Assembly (NCBI GenBank): GCA_009746045.1
Contig: RPFO01001885.1
Coordinates: 157,501-221,500, forward strand
Direction: 5' to 3'
Source: Mesostigma viride
Taxonomy: Eukaryota; Streptophyta; Mesostigmatophyceae; Mesostigmatales; Mesostigmataceae
DNA: 64,000 nt
Of this stretch, positions 23,251 to 33,405 are shown one piece after another. The translations under genes were made by a program, and so were the position numbers. The notes under the pieces are model-generated. The model worked only from the letters and a program-made list of their open reading frames with translations. It was not told the DNA's origin and made no database searches. Position 1 is the first letter of the stretch. Each line of letters begins with the position of its first letter.

Positions 23251-24902
23251 CCCTCCTTGCACATGATGCTGTCTATAAATACAAATGCTAGATCCTGGGC
23301 GAGGGTAGTCGGGTACCTAAGTGGATTCCCTCCTTACACGACACCCTGGTCTTGATATAAAACAGCAAGAAAAATGAGGGCAAGGTTGTGTAGCCCCATA
23401 TTTGCACATGGAGTGCGCCACACGAGGGTGGAGCCAAACTGGAAACAGGCTCTGCATCTGTAAAGACTGGTTGCTCAGTGTTGAGGCTGGATGCAGACTG
23501 TAGCCGGTACTGGTTGATGCCAGGGTTGCAGCTAGAAACGTTGGGTACTACTGGTAGCTGCTGGTAAACCGGTGACGTCAGCTGTTGTGTGTGCACACAC
23601 GATCTATGCTGTGTGTGGGTACAGTTTCTTGTGTGGTGCTGGTAGTGCTACTTTGACTTGTTTGCCAACAGGTTTTGATGCAACTTACTGCAACTACTAC
23701 AAGGTGAACTGTGACGTGAGGATGTAGAGCTGGTTGCTGGACTGCTACTTGCTAGCTAGACAAGTGCGTGCAGCTGACTGCAGCTACTATCTACTCTACG
23801 CCTGTGGTGGAGAGTCATGCATGTGCTGCTGGGTGCTACTACTTCTCCTTGCTGGCTAGGCAAGTGTGGGTAGCTGCCTGCATGGACTATGCAGTGTACT
23901 CTGTTCCTGCTGGTGTTGCCTGCTGTGCTTGTTGATGCCAGTGTGATGGTGCTGATGGGACTGTGCTGTTACTGCTGCTTACATTATGGGGCAACTGGTT
24001 GCCAGGGTGTCTAGTGCTGGCACGTGATAATGCAACTAGCTGTTACTGCTGCTAGTGGTGCCTGCAACTAGTTAAATATGACTGAATTATAAAACTGCAA
24101 CTAGTGCTGAAAACAACGTGGGGGTTAGTGAGCACCCTCCTTAGTGTGGTGTGCAGCTGTGTCGATCAGCAGGCTGGCCTTGAGAGCAGGACCCAGGGAA
24201 TGTTCCCTTTTTTCTTGGAAACTTGGAGCATGGCAGGCTCTGGGCTCTTGAAGTGATGACCGTTTAAAAGGAATTCCGGTTTAAAAGAATGCGCCCAAAA
24301 GAATGTTGATGCCACGCGAAATGGTGCCGGTACAAAAGAAAGACCGGTTCTCATGAAAAATTCTTGAGATAAACAGCTCCGCCGATTTCTCGTCGATGCT
24401 CACAGCTCGCGCGGCTCAGTGGGAGCCCGTCAGTGACCCCGCGCCGATTAAACGCACTGCACTCGGCCAAAAGTGTGCTGCCAGGTAAAAAATCACTGGC
24501 GCTGCCTGGAACCAGAGCCGGCACCTTTTGAGTGCCAGGCTTCAGTGCCGACGTCCCCATCACCGAAATGTTGGCGTTTGATCAGTTTCGGGCATATATA
24601 AGTATAAAAGCGTAGATCTGGCCTGCGCACCGGAGCTTGGGAAATTCTTGACGGATTTTAGCGACGGTAGGTGTCACCCCGAATATTTGGTGTTACCACA
24701 CGTTGAAGTAAGTCGATTGAAAGCCTTGAATTTCACGGTAGCATCTGCGCCATAATCATGGTCGTATCAAGTACAAGAATTCGACCAAGCTGCTCCGTAT
24801 ATGAAAATATAAACTATGATCAAGGCGCTCAATAAAATGTGAGCTGCCGCTTAGAGGTTGGTTAATTCCGTTGAAAGATCTTGCCCCGGACCTCCGATAC
24901 CA

Positions 24903-25413
24903 TGTTAAAAGGCATGTGTGATTATTATGGGGACTTAAATTAATAATTCGTAGGTGGTGAATCATTGCCGACTTAAGCGTCAGGAGCCAGGAAAATTATT
25001 TATTACGTCCATTTGGTGTGGCTTTCCATGGCTACCTCAAGGTAGCGTGAACATTGGTAATTATGGTAGGTGAGTGGTGGCGGCGGCCCTGGTATGGGCA
25101 TGGGCCGACAATGGGTCGATAACGACAGCTGGTATGTTGGAACATGGTGCATGCGCATGCATGACTCGGTACGGCATGGTATGACATGCACATGACACAA
25201 TACTATAATCTGGTGAAGATAGTGACCAATTGTCCTAGTGCCATTGTACAACTTGGCACATAGTCATAGTGTCCGTTCACGTAGGACAAATCCCACTTAG
25301 GTACTACTATCCGAGCATATCTATTTGTTAATTAGGGCTCGAATACAGTTGCCCGTATTATAGATTTCTGCACGGTCAGCATAATGGGCATATTCAAGAC
25401 AGGATTCTTGACA
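24903..25413 (-). repeat. LTR (5') of the non-coding LTR element
   Basis: 511 bp, TG...CA ends. It is followed on the minus strand by the primer-binding site. Confidence 0.85.
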
Positions 25414-25898
25414 CGATGTATATAACTGCGTCCTCCCTCAGCTTGACAAAGTCTTCAAAGGCGTGGACCACTAGCTGCCCCTTGATGGGCTTGTAGTCCA
25501 GGTACTCTTGCTTCAGGTGTGAACCATCTATGGTCCTCTTATCACTCAGGAACACCCTGAGTCGCGTCATAAACGCCGCCCAGGTGTCCCCCGCTGTGTG
25601 TAGCTCCCGAACAAACTTGAACAGCCGCCTCGCCGACTGCCTTATGTAGGCACTAGACGCAAGGATGCGAAGCTTGTCACCGGTGTAGATATCCGTGTAC
25701 AAGTTCATGTCCTCTAACATCCTCTCAGCGTCCCGGGGCTGCCAATTGTCCTTGATGGACTGAAACTGGCCTAGCACCGCGTACCCCTCAGCCACGGTCG
25801 GCCGCCTAGGTGCCGCTTGATCTGCAGCTGGCGCGTTCTGACCGCCCTGAGATCCTTGGCTCTGATCATCTGCCAGCGCAGCCTGGTCTCCCAGCGCC

Positions 25899-26485
25899 CA
25901 CTACATTTCGCCACCGCGGAAACCCATTTTATGCGAGAATGTGGTTCCGTCAATACGGCGGGGGTTACAAATTCAATTTCGAAGTTCGGCACCGTCGGAT
26001 ACCAGTAAAGCAACACTTGTTATCTAGAATCGCGCCATTTGGCATCAATTGGCCAGTTCTGAAAATTCGATGAAATCTCTAGTCCTTGGTCGAATATTTC
26101 CCTCCGATTTGGATGACGAAAATTGAGTACGAATTTCTAAGTAAAGTCCACCGTTTAGTTCAGTTCAGTTTATTCCCACGCCGCTTGCTGACCTGACGGA
26201 GGCCAAATTCGTACTGAACACTATCGCAAGTCCGGTCGATACTAAAAATTGCTACTTCCGAGATGTCTGACGGAATTCCTGCTAGGTCCATGCTTTGGTA
26301 CTGGACGGATGCTGAAATTCACTGCGGTTCTGTCCGAATGAGGAAAATTGTCAGAAATCTACTCTCGATACGAACGTAACGAGAATTTCAAGTATCTGAC
26401 GCTCGGAGAGCTGCCACCGTTTTCCCCTACTTGAGCGAACCACATTCCCCGCTAAAAAAGGTGTCCTAGGCGGCGAAATGTAGTG
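25899..26485. mobile_element. CACTA-type non-autonomous element
   Basis: The terminal inverted repeat starts CACTACATTTCGCC at both ends (one mismatch over about 17 bp). The 3-bp duplication is GCC (25896-25898 and 26486-26488). The 587-bp interior has no transposase. CACTA termini with a 3-bp duplication define the CACTA (EnSpm) superfamily. Excision restores the reading frame of the gag-like gene. Confidence 0.85.
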
Positions 26486-26699
26486 GCCTGGCCTCCACCG
26501 TGTCCATCGCGTCCATCGCGTCCATCACGTCCATCCATCCCAGCGCCGCGCCGCTCAAAGCCGACACCGCGCCCTCGTTGGTCAATAGCGCCCTCACTCA
26601 TGATGGCCTCTGTTCAGATCTGCTACAGCCAGCCAACTTTAGTGGCCAAGCAGCAATATAAGCTACTGAACAAGAAAGGAAAATGACAAGTGTTACCAC

Positions 26700-27626
26700 T
26701 CAGTCAAGACCACCACGGTCACCCGCAGGCGCTTCCTGGTTCTCTTTGTCGCTGTCACTGTCGCTGTCGCTCACAACGATAAGCTCTGGCACCCTGCTAC
26801 CCGCTGCACCGTCGTCGGCCCGCTGTCGGCCCGCGATGACAGCGTCGTCACCGTTAGTGTAGTAGACAGGTGACCACCCGTCGTTAACACCCCGCGGATT
26901 GTATCTTGGCACCTCGTGGTCGCCAAGCTCCTTGTCGCCTAGACCAGCGACCCCCACAGCTCCCACCTCAAGGTCACTGTCGTAACCAAGAGGGGCGAAC
27001 TCTTCCCAACGCGTCACACGAACGCGAAGAGGTTGGGGCAGTTCCTGAAAAGGAACTCTTCCTCGCTCCGGAATCCTGCCGACTCGTGCCGCACGCTGAC
27101 CTCCGGTGATGGCTTCCGCAGCCGCCTCGACCTCTGCCAGCCGCCTGTAGCGCTCCGCCCCGCGTCGCTCACGTCGAACTGGTCCCGCTGCAACTCCCTC
27201 GTCGCCGATTACGCCTGCGAACGTACGTTGTACACCCGCACCCGCTGCTGCCTGCCGCCCGAACTCGTGTCGCACTGCACCAGCTGGCTCCGCAGCCTCT
27301 CCTCGTCTGGCCGCCAACTCCGCACGCACCCGCTCAGCTAATGCTGTAATCACAGTCTGGATCCCGACCAAACCGTGCAGCTCTTGCTCGATGTCGTCGA
27401 CGCTCCGGTGCTCCGGAATGACGATGGTTCGGACGTGCTGCAGAATGCGCTCCCAATCCTCGACCTGGTCGTCGACGAATTGCACAAAGTTGCGATTAAC
27501 AGGTGGACGATCTGCAAGCAATAAAGATAAATCTCGAACCACACGACGCAATTCAGGCGAAATGGAACCACCAGCAGACTGCCGAGGAAACCGGAAATTC
27601 TGCTGCCGTTGTTCTTCCTGCACCAT
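26700..27626 (-). CDS. Hypothetical acidic-tailed protein
   Basis: A 308-codon frame runs from ATG 27626 to 26700, just upstream of and in the same direction as the split gag-like gene (about 98 bp apart). The N-terminal half is helical and charged (DDQVEDWERILQHVRTIVIPEH; VITALAERVRAELAARRGEAAE). The middle is Arg/Ala-rich. The C-terminus is a Ser-Asp run (SDSDSDSDKEN). I recognise no family. The shared direction and close spacing suggest both ORFs belong to one unknown element. Its uninterrupted length and protein-like composition support coding. Confidence 0.5.
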   Translation of the reverse strand: MVQEEQRQQNFRFPRQSAGGSISPELRRVVRDLSLLLADRPPVNRNFVQFVDDQVEDWERILQHVRTIVIPEHRSVDDIEQELHGLVGIQTVITALAERVRAELAARRGEAAEPAGAVRHEFGRQAAAGAGVQRTFAGVIGDEGVAAGPVRRERRGAERYRRLAEVEAAAEAITGGQRAARVGRIPERGRVPFQELPQPLRVRVTRWEEFAPLGYDSDLEVGAVGVAGLGDKELGDHEVPRYNPRGVNDGWSPVYYTNGDDAVIAGRQRADDGAAGSRVPELIVVSDSDSDSDKENQEAPAGDRGGLD

Positions 27627-27929
27627 TCACCACCGGACGAGCTACTCGCGTCGTCAACGCTGCACGCAGCAAACAACAACGACCCTCCTGGCCGTTCCGT
27701 CGAGACTGCTTGTAATTTGAGTTAACGTTTTTATAAACGCAATGTATAGGGATATGGTTGCAATGCAGCAATGTGTGAATATGGTTGGAAACGGAGCTTT
27801 GTTAAAATTGGATAATGTTACAGCGCTCACACACTTGAGGCTTGTACACGAGTTTGCCAAGTCAAGGCAACACACGTGAGGCGGGCTCGCAAGAGATCTG
27901 CCCAAATGGCACTGGCCTATTCTTTATAT
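27627..27929. other. Upstream region of the 308-codon ORF
   Basis: AT-rich from 27710 onward. It may hold the promoter of the minus-strand ORF, but no element is clear. Confidence 0.3.
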
Positions 27930-28202
27930 CAAAGAGACAACCAGCGCAGGCCAGAAATCGGGAGAATCCGGACCATGGTAGCTCGAGCCTGCCGTTATCT
28001 GTTCCGCGTTTTCGAGTCGTTCAGGATGATGAAGATGAATGGTGATGGAAATGTGTATCCTTGTGCATTGAAATTATGGCTGGCTTACGTGTGGAGCGAC
28101 TAGATGACCTAGACGGTGGGGCCGGAAACAGCATGCTTGATCAGGGCGTGTGTTTCGAGCCTAACTGGCCGGGAGTGTCTAGTGGTGAGCACCATTGCTG
28201 CG
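27930..28202 (-). mobile_element. Third copy of the CTTGATA-ended repeat
   Basis: 273 bp, the reverse complement of the repeat at 1081-1355 and the outer parts of 5077-5775. It starts 'caaagagacaaccagcgc' and ends 'caccattgctgcg'. I found no clean target duplication. Confidence 0.65.
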
Positions 28203-28700
28203 ATATACTTGTGCACTGTGCTTTGCTAGTCCTGAGCAGCCTAAGAGGCATGCTCAGTAATAACACTCCCGGTACAGTATTCACTACCTGTACAGCGCCC
28301 AGTTCCTATACAGTAGGTCTGCCATACAGGCACAGTGACCACAGAGCACAGTCCACAGTGAGTATTGCATCTGCACCTAGAAGTCCAGGACTAAACCTGC
28401 GGTACCAACAGACCACAGGTTAAGGTTCCTATTTCCTGCGTACGACGTATTAATCCAATACCGTCGTAGGTTCAGCACCTAATTCCTGTCAGCCCAGGAA
28501 TTACTGTCGACCCCATATGTCGTCGGCAAATATTCACGTCCGACTTAGAAGAACAGCCGGCTCGCGCTCGCGCGCGACCGGGAAGTCGGAACGCCATAAC
28601 TTTCTTGATACTTGTCGGAATGAACTCGTTCCGGTGCCGCTGGAATCGCAGAGATATGCCGAATCAGGATCACGCCAATGCGCTTGGCGTTAACTCACCT
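28203..28700. other. No gene seen
   Basis: No open frame or repeat match. It ends at the truncated end of the minus-strand Copia-type element. Confidence 0.4.
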
Positions 28701-28891
28701 AGCCGTGGCCGTTGCGGCCGTGTGAAGCACAGCAGGAGCGGTGGTTGAGGAACCAGCCGTCGAGTCCGAGGAGGTGCTGGGGCGGGGTGCCGAGAGTCGA
28801 CTGCCCGAGCGGGACGGGGAAGGCGCAAAGCCGTGCACTGGACGAAGCGAGGCCTGCCCGTGAGGCTGCACACCGTCGCGCAGGGAAGCAC

Positions 28892-30273
28892 CTAAAGGGT
28901 TGGCGCGCAGGGAAGCACACAAACGGCCTCGACCCACGTGGAACGCGTACGTCGTCTCCAAGGGAGGCAGGCCTGCGTCGGTGTGATGGGCGTGCCCGGC
29001 GCCGTCACCGCGGAGGTGAGCAGGGCGCTGGGCGGGATGGGCAGTCCAGCAGGTGGCGGCGTCATATCCAGGCTTGGCGCAGACGGAGCAGGGCGGCCCG
29101 CGACCACGCCCAACCCCTGCGCCACCACCGCGACCACCACCGCGCCCGCCGCGCCCCCTGCTGCTGCCGCCATGGCCGTGGCGGTTGCCGTGGCCATTGC
29201 CGTGGGCGCGGCCGTTGCCGTGGCCGTTGCCGTTGCATGCCGTTGCCGTTGCTGTTGCATGCCGTTGCCGCTTCCGGTGCCATTGCTGTTGCCGTTGCCG
29301 TTGCCGCGGGCACCGCCATTCCGTGGGCCACGCCCCCGGCCAGGGGTATGGTACGCGTGGTTGGAGGCAGAGCCAGAATCTGCAGGGGACGGGAGGCCAC
29401 CCGTCAGCAGATCTTCAACTTCCATCAGGCGCTGCCGCAGGACCGGAACAGTCTCGACCTCGTCAAGACGGAGGGAGATTAGCGCGGGCCGGTACTCGGC
29501 GCGCAGACCGCTGAGGACGCTGGCAATAAAGGCAGCGACTGGGAACGTAGTGCCTGCAGCCTGGAGCTTGGCGTACAGCAGTTCCGAGCGGTTCACATAC
29601 GGCTCCACAGTCTCGCGAGCAGTTTGACGAAGTTGGGCCATTTGTTTCCACAAGTCCAGACGCATGGACTTGGTGAGCTTGCCATGCTCATAGACCTGGA
29701 TGAGCTTGGTGATGGCCAGACTGCCCAGGCGACGATCCAGGGGGAGCGTCTGCATCAAGGCACGCGCAGGCCCATCGACGACGGCCAACAAGGCAACGTA
29801 AAGGAGCCGATCCAGTTGCACGTTCTGGACAACACCTGCCAGCACTCCAAGGAGGCATAAAGGGCAACAAGGCCCAATAAATGGTCCTTAAAAGGGATCC
29901 ACAGCGTCCAATCTGAGCCGGTAAAAACCTTAACCCCACGAACATCCTTCAAAAGCTCCTTGCAAGCCACAAAGGAGGCTCGGGCGGGGCCCCCCCCCGC
30001 CGTACCGCGGCTCAAACCACCACCGTCAACCGCCGGATTCTCACCGTCGGGAGCACCGAGGGCGGCGTATTCGTCACCACCTGGCGGGTGCAAAGCCAGG
30101 GCAGCCAGCCCAGCTGCTGCGTCAAAAAATACTTCGCCTGGGAGACCCGAGTCGGTAAGAGTTACGGATGATGCAGTCAAAGCGGCCAAACCGGCAGCGT
30201 CGTCGGCATCAAAATCGTTACTGCCAGCAGCGCGACGCGCGGAAGCGACTTGGCTACGAGTGCCGGAAGCCAT
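28892..30273 (-). pseudogene. Copia-type gag of B1, frameshifted
   Basis: The N-terminal frame starts at ATG 30273 (MASGTRSQVASARRAAG). A 4-base loss near 29856, relative to B2, shifts the frame. The rest of gag follows in a second frame from about 29845. That part carries the core (GKLTKSMRLDLWKQMAQLRQ; SVLSGLRAEYRPALISLRLDEVE), typical of Copia gag, followed by Gly/Asn-rich hexanucleotide repeats. The CCHC knuckle lies in another frame and reads Cys-x2-Cys-x4-Tyr-x4-Cys, with Tyr where His is expected. Confidence 0.75.
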
Positions 30274-30524
30274 TCCAGCAAAAAAACAGCAGAAACCTCC
30301 GAAAAAAAGGTAATGTTGACCAAGAGATTCCGGCCAGGAATCGAACCAAGCACCTTTTGTATTATGCGCCAGACGGGAATCAAACCTCCGCCTACGCTGT
30401 CGTCATGCAAATCTAGCCGAAATACACAAATCTAAAGTCAACCCATGCAGAGCCTCGGGAAACGACTTTTACCAGCGGTAAGCAGGTCGAAAGGCGTGCG
30501 CACCGCACTCCGATGCCATGTTAG

Positions 30525-31244
30525 TGTCAAGGACATGGTCCTTGTATTTGTACCCACCTGACCTGGCTAGATAGATAGAGGCTCTAATCCCCTAGCCACT
30601 GTTCTTTATCCCGTTGGATTTGGCCTACAAATGAGAAAGTTGTGGCCAGTTTTAGTAATCAGGGATTAGTAACTATGCCAAGTGGATTCTTATAGGCAGC
30701 TGACAAATCTGTCTATGTCAGCTGACCTATGACATGTCAGATGAGAATCTTTGACAGGACAGCTGACTGATTGACATGTACACTGTGCATGTCAGATGTG
30801 GCGCTGATATGTTCATGCCAGATTTACTTCATCATCATCAGATCACACATAGAGAGATCTTTTATTAAATAGTTAGATTACTGTGCAGCAGTTACAAGTT
30901 GAGACTGTACAGCAGTTACAAGATAAGATTTATTCTTGTCTAGATCTGATTGGTAGCCTGTACACTGACCTAACCTGATTGGTGGCCTGAGTATTACATG
31001 AGAATATTCCTAGGCACATTCCTAGCCAGCCAATCAGGTCATTCCAGTTTTCTGCCTGTGTTTTTCCTCGAGTTAATAAAACAACTGAGGAGCCTTGCCT
31101 AAGGTACTCCTCACTATCATTCTGCCTCAAACTGAGTCTCTGTCTCTTTGCTTCCATCCTCCATAGCCTGTACCTGCAAGGACAGGCACATTTGGGTTCC
31201 AATCACAAGCATTGTAGAAGGCAAACCCATTAGTTCTTTCAACA
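30525..31244 (+). repeat. 5' LTR of element A
   Basis: 720 bp, TG...CA. It differs from the 3' LTR by a handful of substitutions and lacks the latter's extra 'ctgtacagcagttacaagataag'-like unit. It ends just before the primer-binding site. Confidence 0.85.
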
Positions 31245-31256
31245 TGGTATCGGAGG
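31245..31256 (+). other. Primer-binding site of element A
   Basis: TGGTATCGGAGG directly follows the LTR. It is close to the initiator-tRNA-Met site TGGTATCAGAGC used by many Copia elements. The same 12 bases occur in the non-coding LTR element at 24891-24902. Confidence 0.75.
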
Positions 31257-31335
31257 TTTGATGCCTACCCTGCATTTGAGGAGCAGAGACATTCATCTGA
31301 CTACCCCAGAGACAACACCCAGACCCAGATCAACC

Positions 31336-33405
31336 ATGGAGGATCAAGACACCCAAACTGCTACCAGACAGCCTGACTACACCTCTCTTGTTTCAACAGT
31401 TGCCAAGAGCTGCAAGAAATTTGTTGGTGCAGCTGGTGATGATTACAGCAAGTGGGAGGAGTGGAAGAATTTGTTTTTGGCTGTTGTCAGTCTTTTCAGT
31501 TTGGATGCTGTCCTGCTGGGCACTGAGGAGAATGACAGGGCTGATAAGGCCCTGTGGGCAGCTTTGCTCACCTGTCTAACAGGTGAAGCTGCACGCCTAA
31601 TGGCCACTGTGGCCAACAAAACTGGTAGCCAAGCATGGCAGTGTCTCATGGAGAACTATGAGCAAACCAGGCTAACCAAGAGTCACAGGTTTGAGCTGAG
31701 GAGCAAGCTGCACCGCCTACAGAAGCTTCCTAACGAGACCATGCAACAGCTCGTGAGGAGGGCGGAGCTTCTACGTGCTGACTACCAGGCTGCAGGGGGA
31801 GTCATCCAGGACCGTGATTTTGCTGCCATTCTACTGGGAGCACTGACAGACGAGTACCGCCCTGCGCTGGTGTCTGTACGGTTCAACGAGGAGGACCCAC
31901 TACCTGTGGTGAAGAGGGCACTCATGGAGGCGGAGGATCTGCTCAAGGGGGGACGTGCTGTGGTGAAAAAGGAGAGTGCTGGCACTGGCCAGGCCTACCA
32001 CACCAACAGCAAGGGGAACGGGGGGACCAAGAAATGCAGTCACTGTGGCCTGTCAAATCACAAGGACAAAGACTGCTGGAAGGAGCATCCTGAGAAGGCC
32101 CCACGCTGGTACCCCAACCAGCACAGGGGGGGCAAGGGCGGCAACCGAGGGAACCAGAGCAAGGGACGCAACGCACCTGCTGGATCCGCTGCCAACGCAA
32201 CTCAGGAGGCGGCTGAACTGCCGCCTGGCTTCTGCATGGTCACCATCGCCGAGGAGTCGCCGTCGACGCCGCTGGAGGCTGCTGCTCTCACGCAGTATAC
32301 GGGCGACAAACTCAACTGGGTGCTGGACTCGGCTGCGAGCAGCCACATGTCCCCGTGCCGTTCTGACTTCGTGTCACTTATCCCCCACAACAGGCAGATC
32401 GTCGGATCAGGCGGCGACCTGCAAGCTGCTGGAGTTGGCACAGTTTCTGTGCATTTGCCGGGGAGCGAGCTCCGACTGGATGGAGCCCTTCTGGTCCCCG
32501 AGCTGCCCGTTCGGGTGCTCTCTGTTGGAGCGCTCGTGAAGGCTGGCCACAAGCTGGATTTCAACCAGGAAATCGCTGTGGTGGACAACAAGGCGCACAA
32601 GATGGAGCAGAGGGACAACGTCTACGTGTTACCTGCTCTCAACAAGAAGGCGGCGCTGGCGGCCACGACCGTGCGGCCGTTGGGGTCGCTGTGGAGCGCT
32701 GGCCTGCCAGTGGCGGCCATGTCCAAGACGCTGGGCTTTCTGCCTGGCTTTTCGCGGCCTTTGGGGCTGCAGGCTTCTTCCCGAGGCGCTTTGCTGCGCC
32801 CGGTGTCGTCGCCACTGTCGTGTGGCGGCAAGGGCGGTTTTTCCGCTGACAAACCTGCAATTGTGCAGGATTTTGGCGTGGTGGGGACGGCAAGGAATGG
32901 GATCGGCTTAGTACCGGTCGTTGGGGCACACGGGGAGGACGGTTCCTGGAGTTCTGCGTCGGGCAGTACTACTTATAGCCCTCTCGTGCCAGATCAGGTG
33001 GACTCTGCTCCACCAGTTTCCCTGACCCCTCCAGCGGCGAGCTCACCTGGCTTGCCGTTGTCCATGGATGTCAACCTACGTGGCGTGCTGGGAGAGCTTC
33101 CCCAGCCTGGCATCGTTTGGCCTACTAGTGCCAACACGCAGACGTCACCAAGCCTGCTGCGTGACGGTTTCGCTCCCTGGCCAGAATCAAGTGGGGGTTT
33201 GGCGTGGCGCGTCTCGGGCGCCAGCATTTTGGATTTTGCTGCGGGGGGAATTCCTGGTGAGGGGAGGCCACCAGATGCACCAAGTCCAAGCCCAGTCCTG
33301 GAGCCAAGTCCTGGAGCTGGAGTCGTCGGCTGCCACGTGTCCCTGTCAATTTGGGACTGTGCTGAGCCAACAAGTTGCCGGCACAAGTGCTGCCTTGAGC
33401 ACTAA
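31336..33405 (+). CDS. Gag-protease polyprotein of element A
   Basis: The frame opens at 31258. I prefer ATG 31336 (MEDQDTQ), because Copia gags commonly start with a short acidic segment; a start at 31258 is possible (715 codons). Counting from 31258: Copia gag core at about 50-230 (LTKSHRFELRSKLHRLQ; ALTDEYRPALVSVRF). The zinc knuckle Cys-x2-Cys-x4-His-x4-Cys lies at about 260 (CSHCGLSNHKDKDC). A Copia protease begins at about 354 with WVLDSAASSHM, so the usual D-S/T-G is D-S-A. The last about 190 residues are Pro/Ser/Gly-rich and unlike pre-integrase or integrase. The long intact frame suggests selection or recent birth. It is related to the gags of B1/B2. Confidence 0.8.
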   Translation: MEDQDTQTATRQPDYTSLVSTVAKSCKKFVGAAGDDYSKWEEWKNLFLAVVSLFSLDAVLLGTEENDRADKALWAALLTCLTGEAARLMATVANKTGSQAWQCLMENYEQTRLTKSHRFELRSKLHRLQKLPNETMQQLVRRAELLRADYQAAGGVIQDRDFAAILLGALTDEYRPALVSVRFNEEDPLPVVKRALMEAEDLLKGGRAVVKKESAGTGQAYHTNSKGNGGTKKCSHCGLSNHKDKDCWKEHPEKAPRWYPNQHRGGKGGNRGNQSKGRNAPAGSAANATQEAAELPPGFCMVTIAEESPSTPLEAAALTQYTGDKLNWVLDSAASSHMSPCRSDFVSLIPHNRQIVGSGGDLQAAGVGTVSVHLPGSELRLDGALLVPELPVRVLSVGALVKAGHKLDFNQEIAVVDNKAHKMEQRDNVYVLPALNKKAALAATTVRPLGSLWSAGLPVAAMSKTLGFLPGFSRPLGLQASSRGALLRPVSSPLSCGGKGGFSADKPAIVQDFGVVGTARNGIGLVPVVGAHGEDGSWSSASGSTTYSPLVPDQVDSAPPVSLTPPAASSPGLPLSMDVNLRGVLGELPQPGIVWPTSANTQTSPSLLRDGFAPWPESSGGLAWRVSGASILDFAAGGIPGEGRPPDAPSPSPVLEPSPGAGVVGCHVSLSIWDCAEPTSCRHKCCLEH

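Larger units (their letters stand above)
22738..25413 (-). mobile_element. Non-coding LTR retrotransposon
   Basis: LTRs of 513 bp (22738-23250) and 511 bp (24903-25413) both start TGTTAAAAGG and end TTCTTGACA. They differ by only a few bases. The 5-bp target duplication is CGATG (22733-22737 and 25414-25418). On the minus strand a primer-binding site TGGTATCGGAGG (24891-24902) follows the 5' LTR, and a purine tract AAGGAGGG precedes the 3' LTR. The 1.65-kb interior has no coding frame of note. It is a LARD/TRIM-type parasite that depends on another element's proteins. Confidence 0.85.
21440..25420. mobile_element. Palindromic element with three 63-bp hairpin units
   Basis: Without the nested LTR element (22738-25413, plus the extra CGATG copy 25414-25418) it is 1300 bp. 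It holds a 63-bp near-perfect palindrome at 21440-21502, 22085-22147 and 22677-22737/25419-25420. These separate two arms (21503-22084 and 22148-22676) that are inverted copies of each other. Each unit sits in the context AGTTATA-unit-TATAACT. TATA occurs on both outer sides (21436-21439 and 25421-25424). There is no ORF. Each arm has a tRNA 3'-half-like box. Confidence 0.75.
20926..26601 (-). pseudogene. Gag-like protein gene split by nested transposons
   Basis: The gene would start at ATG 26599-26601. It runs to 26486, resumes at 25898, runs to 25421, resumes at 21435 and ends at 20926. Removing the CACTA element and the palindromic element, each with one copy of its duplication, keeps one open frame of about 360 codons. 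The N-terminus has DGR repeats and a Gln/Ala-rich linker. A helical core follows (FQSIKDNWQPRDAERM; DTWAAFMTRLRVFLSDKR). A second core (EDFVKLREDAV, MAKGFFVADRMAMGDFL) and an Arg/Gly-rich tail (GRGRSRRGRGR) come after. This looks like a retroelement gag with a basic nucleic-acid-binding tail, but I see no zinc knuckle and cannot name a family. The last about 50 codons may be out of frame. Confidence 0.6.

Noticed and set aside
28712..29627. Plus-strand ORFs over the B1 gag
   Set aside because: Shadows of the gag linker's hexanucleotide repeats; gag lies on the minus strand.
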